Below are positions 58,955-64,000 of a stretch of DNA of 64,000 nt, one piece after another. Positions within the stretch are counted from its first letter, which is position 1. Every line of letters starts with the position of its first letter. The notes under the pieces are model-generated. The model did not search any database. It was given only the letters and a program-made list of their open reading frames with translations, and had not been told where the DNA came from. Position numbers and translations under genes: made by a program. This stretch comes from Athripsodes cinereus (lineage: Eukaryota > Arthropoda > Insecta > Trichoptera > Leptoceridae): assembly GCA_947579605.1 (NCBI GenBank), contig OX388314.1:4154001-4218000 (forward strand). Direction: 5' to 3'.

Positions 58955-59896
58955 ATGGAAGAATACAGTGGAATAATCCATACCCAATATGAGAGTGAAG
59001 ATAGAGATATTAAACCAGTGGGGAACAGTTACTTGACGCAAACGTTCATCAGCATCATGTGCCATCCCTTAGAATACTCTAAAGTTCTCATCCAACTGGG
59101 ACATGAACCCATCGCCCCCAGGCTGGCTAGGAATCTATTTGGAAGACAAGTATTAGTGCTGCCTAATACTATCCAATATATCAAGTATATTAAACGAACT
59201 GATGGATTCAGAGGATGTTACAATGGCCTCCTACCAACAATACTTGGGAATATTGTCTCTTCAAGCCTAACATTAAAAATTATCAGCGCATTAAAATTAG
59301 ATTGGCCCGAAGACGGTAAACCTAAAGATATATTCAGTGAAGATGAACCCAAGCTAGATGAATATATTAAATATGGAAGAAAGGAAATAACTCTGTGCAC
59401 CGTGTCTATCATTGTATCCTATCCCTTCAGGGTCGTCACGGTGAGGATGATGGCTTCATTCGTTGGCAGAGAAGAGAACTACCAATCCATGTTTAGTGCC
59501 ATTGCATCTATTTACCGTGAGAATGGCTTGAGTGGTTTCTTCAGTGGTTTGATACCGAGACTGTTTGGTGAAATTACATGCATTGCATCATCAGTGTTAT
59601 TAGCATATTTTGTGAATAAATATTTCATTAAAACTAGAGAATTTAGGGGGTACACTCTTCCTATCTTAATTTATCTTTCAAGCACGGTAACATATCCTCT
59701 GACACTGGTGTCAACGTGCATGGCTGTGACTGGGAGCAGCTTAGCTGCGGGCAATCCTCCCCGTATGCCTTTGTATTCGTCTTGGAGAGCATGCTTCTCC
59801 GATTTGTTGATGAGAAATCAACATAAACGTGGAGGATCACTGTTCTTCCGATATTATACTGGTCAAGGTGTTAATATCCAATCTTACAATAAGTAA
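58955..59896 (+). CDS. Mtch: Mitochondrial carrier homologue, MTCH2 family (outer membrane)
   Basis: Member of the mitochondrial carrier fold that sits in the outer membrane; MTCH2 acts in membrane-protein insertion and apoptosis/lipid control. 313 aa, near the 303 of human MTCH2. The first carrier signature is kept as PLEYSK (38-43). The second (SYPFRVVTVR, 155-164) and third (TYPLTLVSTC, 246-255) are degenerate, as in this family. FFSGLIPRLFGEI (195-207) is the typical G-L-x-P-R block. I chose the ATG at 58,955 rather than 58,877: a splice-acceptor-like AAATTTGTTTCAG ends at 58,938, and the upstream ATG would add a hydrophobic extension foreign to the family. The coding region is unsplit. 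Poly(A) signals at about 60,131 and 60,156-60,164. Confidence 0.93.
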   Translation: MEEYSGIIHTQYESEDRDIKPVGNSYLTQTFISIMCHPLEYSKVLIQLGHEPIAPRLARNLFGRQVLVLPNTIQYIKYIKRTDGFRGCYNGLLPTILGNIVSSSLTLKIISALKLDWPEDGKPKDIFSEDEPKLDEYIKYGRKEITLCTVSIIVSYPFRVVTVRMMASFVGREENYQSMFSAIASIYRENGLSGFFSGLIPRLFGEITCIASSVLLAYFVNKYFIKTREFRGYTLPILIYLSSTVTYPLTLVSTCMAVTGSSLAAGNPPRMPLYSSWRACFSDLLMRNQHKRGGSLFFRYYTGQGVNIQSYNK

Positions 59897-60150
59897 AGTT
59901 ACGTCAATCTTTATAATTCTGTGTGTTGGATGGAAACTACACAATATCAAAAATGACATTTTAACACAATTATATTTGGTTGACTTGGTATCAAAATTGG
60001 ACAAATCCAATGTCAGAGCCCAAAAATCAATTGAACTGTTTTAATATAAACACTGAGTATCTCTGTTATTTTTCCCATAAATTTCATGATTGGACTATTT
60101 TGATTAATGCAGTTTTATATAACATAATACAATAAATATTTGTACATACA

Positions 60151-60340
60151 TGTCGAAATAAATAAAACAAGTGTTTTATTCTACTAATGATTTAATTTGT
60201 GAGAGGACATTGTCAATCAATTGACAATGTCCTCATAAGACGAAAGACGTCTCTCTCACAAATTAAATCATTAGTAGAATAAAACACTTGTTTTATTTAT
60301 TTCGATATGGAATTCTACTACCTAAACACCGACACAGTGA
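60151..60340 (+). mobile_element. Hairpin element H, copy 3
   Basis: Palindrome 60,154-60,304: CGAAATAAATAAAACAAGTG then TTTTATTCTACTAATGATTT pairs exactly with the right arm. The left arm lacks about 21 bases (AGACGTCTTTCGTCTTATGA-like) present in the right arm. The tail ATATGGAATTCTACTACCTA then AACACCGACACAGTG follows. Flanks AATATTTGTACATACAT and AATGAATTGTACATACAT form a 17-18-base imperfect direct repeat. It starts within the Mtch 3' end and may supply AATAAATAAAAC as a poly(A) signal. Confidence 0.75.
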
Positions 60341-61147
60341 ATGAATTGTACATACATAGTTAATGAAAAACAATTTTTGGATTTGTCCAAATTTGAATAC
60401 CAAAACCACACAGTTATTGCTAAAGATTACTGTGGGTTTTTGCTATTATTAGCTATATTTGTAATCTTGTTTTCAATGCAAAAAGTATCAAGTTATTTTG
60501 CATTGGAAAAAAATTGTAATAATCTTTATTTCTGTAGCTATCATAGAATATAATGTTTTCAATATATTATAGAGCATAACGAGAATTAAACTCTGTGTTC
60601 ATATGTCTATTTGGCCCAAAAACCAAGTGTAGTTTACCTTCAATTTACAGAAATTAATTAGACATGTTAAGTAGCATCCATCATATTATTTTGTAAATTA
60701 TGGTTGTATTTAATTATTTTTGTTTGTTACCTGTAATGATAATGTTTATATTCTTGCGTTCTTTGTTATAATTGTATATGTGACTATACCAGCCTGCCTG
60801 CTCGTGAAATGTTATTGCTATTATTGACTTGTCATATTTCACCTGTGTTATGTTTTATTTGTAAAAGTTCTGTTATTTTGAAGTGCACGGTCTAGTGCAC
60901 TCAATAAATATATTTAAGGAAAACAAATCATTTTAATCTATCCCAAATTTTTATTAAAAATATATATTGTGTTTTATCCCACATAATATGTGAATATAAA
61001 ACAATTTATTCTGTTGTGTTTACTAGAATATGTTTTGCAGTTATGATATCATATTTTTGCCATAAATAGATAGGATAAATATTTAAACGGGAGACCGAAA
61101 AAACAAATGGTTCACTAACAATGAACTGCTTCTAATATTATGCATAT
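60341..61147. other. Intergenic AT-rich stretch, no gene seen
   Basis: An open frame at 60,341-60,553 has no recognisable content and begins within the target duplication of the hairpin element. AATAAATATATTT at about 60,904 after a GTGCACTC...GTGCACGG palindrome may mark an old retroelement 3' end. Confidence 0.35.
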
Positions 61148-61403
61148 CGTCGGTTAAATAGAAAAGTGTCATATTTCAAAATGAACAAATATTACAGTAC
61201 GCGCATTTAAAGTGTTTTATTTTATTAATTAATTATTTTTTTCAATAATTTCACATAACAATGTTCACATTAATATTTAATCGACGATATGTGAAAATTT
61301 GTATAAAAAAATAAATTAATCAATAAAATAAAACACTTTAAATGCGCATACCTACTGTAAAATTTGTTAATTTTGAAATATGACACTTTTCTATTTAACC
61401 GAC
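61148..61403. mobile_element. Large foldback element with a third inverted block in the loop
   Basis: Left arm CGTCGGTTAAATAGAAAAGT then GTCATATTTCAAAATGAACA and AAGTGTTTTATTTTATTAAT, about 92 bp, complementary to 61,310-61,403 with few mismatches. The loop carries TTTAATCGACGATATGTG (61,274-61,291), also complementary to the outer tip (CATATCGTCGGTTAAA, 61,143-61,158). No frame. Target duplication not assigned. Confidence 0.7.
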
Positions 61404-61861
61404 GTGTAACAATAAAACTAACTTGGCGACTAATATCGATTGACAAAAATTCATAACCAAGCTGCAAAAAAATGCGCCACAGTTATACTAGATGAGTGAC
61501 TTAAATTACAAATCGAAGGATGAAAAATACTGACTGAGTGACTATACGCCTATATGACTCCTTTTAGTATTATAGGTTGTTCACATCATTATTATAAGTT
61601 ATCATTTTCGCACTATATCGTTACTCATATTTAATCGGCCAGCCAGTAATTGTGTCCGTATCCATATTTTTTGCAATTTAAATTTTCTATAACTTTCCCA
61701 TAAATGAAGACCCTAAAAATTCCAACACTTCTCAATTAGGGTAGGTATTATGAATTTCAATTTTTTTTTTTTTTGTAAATTAAAATAAAATATTTCTGCA
61801 ATGGTTGGATGAAGACGGGCAGATAAATATTGGTGACTGGAGGTAAAATCTAAAATCATTG

Positions 61862-62077
61862 AAATAAATAAAACAAGTGTTTTATTCTACTAATGTTTTA
61901 ATATGTGAGAGAGACGTCTTTCGTCTTATGAGGACATTGTCAATCTAATTTGTCTAATTTGACAATGTCCTCATAAGACGAAAGACGTCTCTCTCACATA
62001 TTAAAACATTAGTAGAATAAAACACTTGTTTTATTTATTTCAATATGGAATTCTACTACCTAAACACCGACACAGTG
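61862..62077 (+). mobile_element. Hairpin element H, copy 4 (type copy)
   Basis: Two 85-87-bp arms with no mismatch seen: AAATAAATAAAACAAGTGTT then TTATTCTACTAATGTTTTAA, TATGTGAGAGAGACGTCTTT and CGTCTTATGAGGACATTGTC. They are separated by a loop of about 15 bases. The constant tail GGAATTCTACTACCTAAACA then CCGACACAGTG follows. TCTAAAATCATTG stands exactly at both edges (61,849-61,861 and 62,078-62,090), a perfect 13-bp target duplication. No coding capacity. Confidence 0.85.
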
Positions 62078-62523
62078 TCTAAAATCATTGTTTTATTCAG
62101 AGTATGATTTATTTTTTAAATAACTTCTGATAATAGTAGAAAATATTATTGTTAACCATTAATTTAAATGGATCTCGATATATTTTTTTTATCTGATATG
62201 CTGTTATTTATTTATTTATGAAGCAATTCTTTATTGAGTTACAACAAGTTATTGAGTCAAGACTATGTTTCGATAGGAATGTTATAAATTTGAAGTTTTA
62301 CAGTATGTAAAAGAAAATCTGAGCGTAAGTAAATTGTTTTATAACAATAAACTCATCTCTAAGAAATTAATACTTATCAAAAAGTAACTAAGATCATGAA
62401 TATTAATGCTTTTCAAAAAGAACAGTATTAAGTAAAACTAATTGTCAATTAGTTCCATCCAAGCAAGGAGCAATAAGAAGAAAAGTTGCAGACAACAAGT
62501 CAGATGGTGTAATTCAACCAATA

Positions 62524-62796
62524 GACCATTAAAGGATGACGTCACAGAAAAATCATTGAGGGGCATCAGGCATCCCAACACAACAGACGATTACGGTGTA
62601 ATATTAGGTGGAACGCTTAAAGAATACCTAATAATCAAAAAAACTGTCAGTGTCGATTTTGTTATTATTTTGTCGTCTGACTTTCTTTTTTTTCTCTTAT
62701 GGCATAACATCTTACAAGGATGATTTGCGCAATCTGACTGTTTGCCCCCCAAGCAAAAGCAAATCCATAGACAAGACCACGTGACCTTTAATGGTC
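62524..62796. mobile_element. MITE with TA flanks (GACCATTAAAGG ends)
   Basis: GACCATTAAAGGATGACGTC at the left, the complement of GACCATTAAAGGTCACGTGG at the right, TA at both sides. 273 bp. The open frame overlapping it (62,442-62,723) is therefore not a gene. Tc1/mariner-like by its duplication. Confidence 0.7.
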
Positions 62797-63255
62797 TATA
62801 AGGTAATTATATCTTACAAGAAGAGTGTGGAATGAAAAAAAAATAGTGAATAGGTTGCAGTAGATTAGGTTCGTTGAAAGAATGTATGAGGACAGAATGA
62901 CCAAAAAATATACATATCGGAGAAGTGGCCATCTGACAATCAAATATTAAAATCATAATATAAATCAAATCAGATTCAATAGGAGAGCATGTATATAAGG
63001 AACTGTATGACACTGATGGAAATAAAAGCTATACTTATGCAAAAATAATACTAAGTGGTGCCTGATCTTTTCTGCCAACCCCGCATGGGGAGCGAAGTGA
63101 TGGTGATGATCATGACCACTCAAGCTATCGGTACATAAAATATTTAAAATTATACAACGAAACTCAAAATATAATTTGAATATCTTCTTCAGCAATTTTT
63201 AAAATTTTCTAATGACGTATTTCTAAACATTAAAAAAAATGGAACAGTCGGCAAA

Positions 63256-63490
63256 GAATAGGTCTTCCACTTTTTCCGTAGGTTGCCGAGTGTTTCGTAA
63301 AATACAAGTGTTCCAAGAAAAGAATTTTACATCTTATGTTCAGTGATAGATATGGCTCCCATCTTGAATGTCTTTATTTTTGTTGGCACTAAGAAGCCAG
63401 CTTGCATTTTTATCACATGAGATAAAAATGCAAGCTGTCTTAGTGTCAATGGTCTGCTAGCTACCCCACTTGTGGGATATGTCGCATGGT
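63256..63490 (+). repeat. Dispersed repeat family R, with an internal perfect hairpin
   Basis: GTCTTCCACTTTTTCCGTAG, GTGTTTCGTAAAATACAAGT, CCCATCTTGAATGTC, TTGGCACTAAGAAGCC and CTACCCCACTTGTGGGATAT. The usual middle part is replaced by an inverted repeat, GCTTGCATTTTTATC-ACATGA-GATAAAAATGCAAGC (63,402-63,437). Confidence 0.6.
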
Positions 63491-63558
63491 ATAGTATAAA
63501 TATAAATATTTCTATAAATATAGTATAAATATTTCTAAAATAAACCCATTTAATTAGT

Positions 63559-63684
63559 ATGGCCACTGTGGAAATTTGTACAAAATTGGAGGACGAGTGC
63601 ACCACAGAATTCCGTGAAAAATCTATGAAGTGTACTGCCTTTTTTAGAGTCTTATATAATAATTTTAGAGCCTTATTAAAATAA
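63559..63684 (+). CDS. Small open frame of unknown status (41 aa)
   Basis: ATG GCC start in a fair context, MATVEICTKLEDECTTEFRE then KSMKCTAFFRVLYNN..., ending in TAA. Composition of the first 25 residues looks coding, with alternating acidic and Cys residues. No donor (GTAAGT-type) follows soon, and the second half is AT-rich. It might be the first exon of a gene that continues beyond the window, or chance. Not recognised. Confidence 0.2.
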   Translation: MATVEICTKLEDECTTEFREKSMKCTAFFRVLYNNFRALLK

Positions 63685-64000
63685 GGTTCTAAAACAATTC
63701 TAAAAAATAAAATAATTTAAGATCGAAATCTTATATAAATCTTAGTCTATGACTAATTGGTTTTCGTCATGGATGTATGTAGGTAGGGGATGGAACGTTT
63801 ATAGTAATTTGTATGAATGACAGCGAAGCCAAAAAGTGAGGAAGGGAAATCGACGGTGGCCATTTTGTAGGAAATAATTTATTTAACATTTGTATGGGCA
63901 ATGTATGGAAATTATTCACACAGTATCAGAAAACATTATATTTACTTCGTAAAATAATTACAATGCCACATAACTTAATGTTTTCATATATTTGATGAAA
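63685..64000. other. Window end, no feature recognised
   Basis: Contains a short inverted repeat (AAGGTTCTAAAACAATTCTA against TTTTAGAGCCTTATT). A GACGGTGGCCATTTTGTAGG patch at about 63,852 is reminiscent of insect 5' UTRs, but no exon can be supported. Confidence 0.3.

Noticed and set aside
62442..62723. 93-codon frame as a gene
   Set aside because: Overlaps a TA-flanked MITE at 62,524-62,796 and has no family resemblance or splice context.

Overview
This window is AT-rich nuclear DNA from an insect, most likely a moth or butterfly. The genes are split by short GT-AG introns. The histone deacetylase and axotactin-like proteins are of insect type. One SINE (about 6270-6496, minus strand) resembles, from memory, a SINE type common in Lepidoptera. 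The order is an inference; 'insect' is secure.

Layout. Bases 1-16,400 hold no recognisable gene. They are a mosaic of decayed transposons: a long inverted-repeat element, TA-flanked and hAT-like MITEs, tRNA-derived SINEs and LINE 3' ends. Bases 16,403-43,204 (+) hold one large gene, an axotactin-like neurexin/CASPR-family membrane protein: signal peptide, Kunitz domain, laminin-G and EGF domains, transmembrane helix and cytoplasmic tail. I traced 27 coding exons whose phases all close, giving 1975 aa. I also found three further in-frame terminal exon sets (ending 37,235, 39,251 and 43,204) that would give different cytoplasmic ends. Its introns hold a SINE, LINE ends, MITEs, a 2.6-kb tandem array and a mariner relic.

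Bases 48,901-57,083 (-) hold class I histone deacetylase HDAC1/Rpd3: eight coding exons, 469 aa, all catalytic residues present. Its first intron has a possible small unrecognised gene on the same strand. Bases 58,955-59,896 (+) hold an unsplit coding region for the mitochondrial carrier homologue Mtch (MTCH2 family). The axotactin-like gene and HDAC1 converge on a repeat-filled gap; HDAC1 and Mtch are divergent. The three genes (cell surface/glia-axon, chromatin, mitochondrial outer membrane) have no evident functional link.

The most unusual feature is a small family of hairpin elements: four copies, at about 12.95, 23.97, 60.15 and 61.86 kb. Each has a constant end reading CACCGACACAGTG and long near-perfect arms that differ between copies but stay complementary within a copy. 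Each is flanked by an 11-17 bp direct repeat. That is unlike ordinary TA, TTA or 8-bp MITEs and suggests an unusual mobilisation route.

All coordinates, splice sites and target-site duplications were read by eye. No alignment or database search was run.
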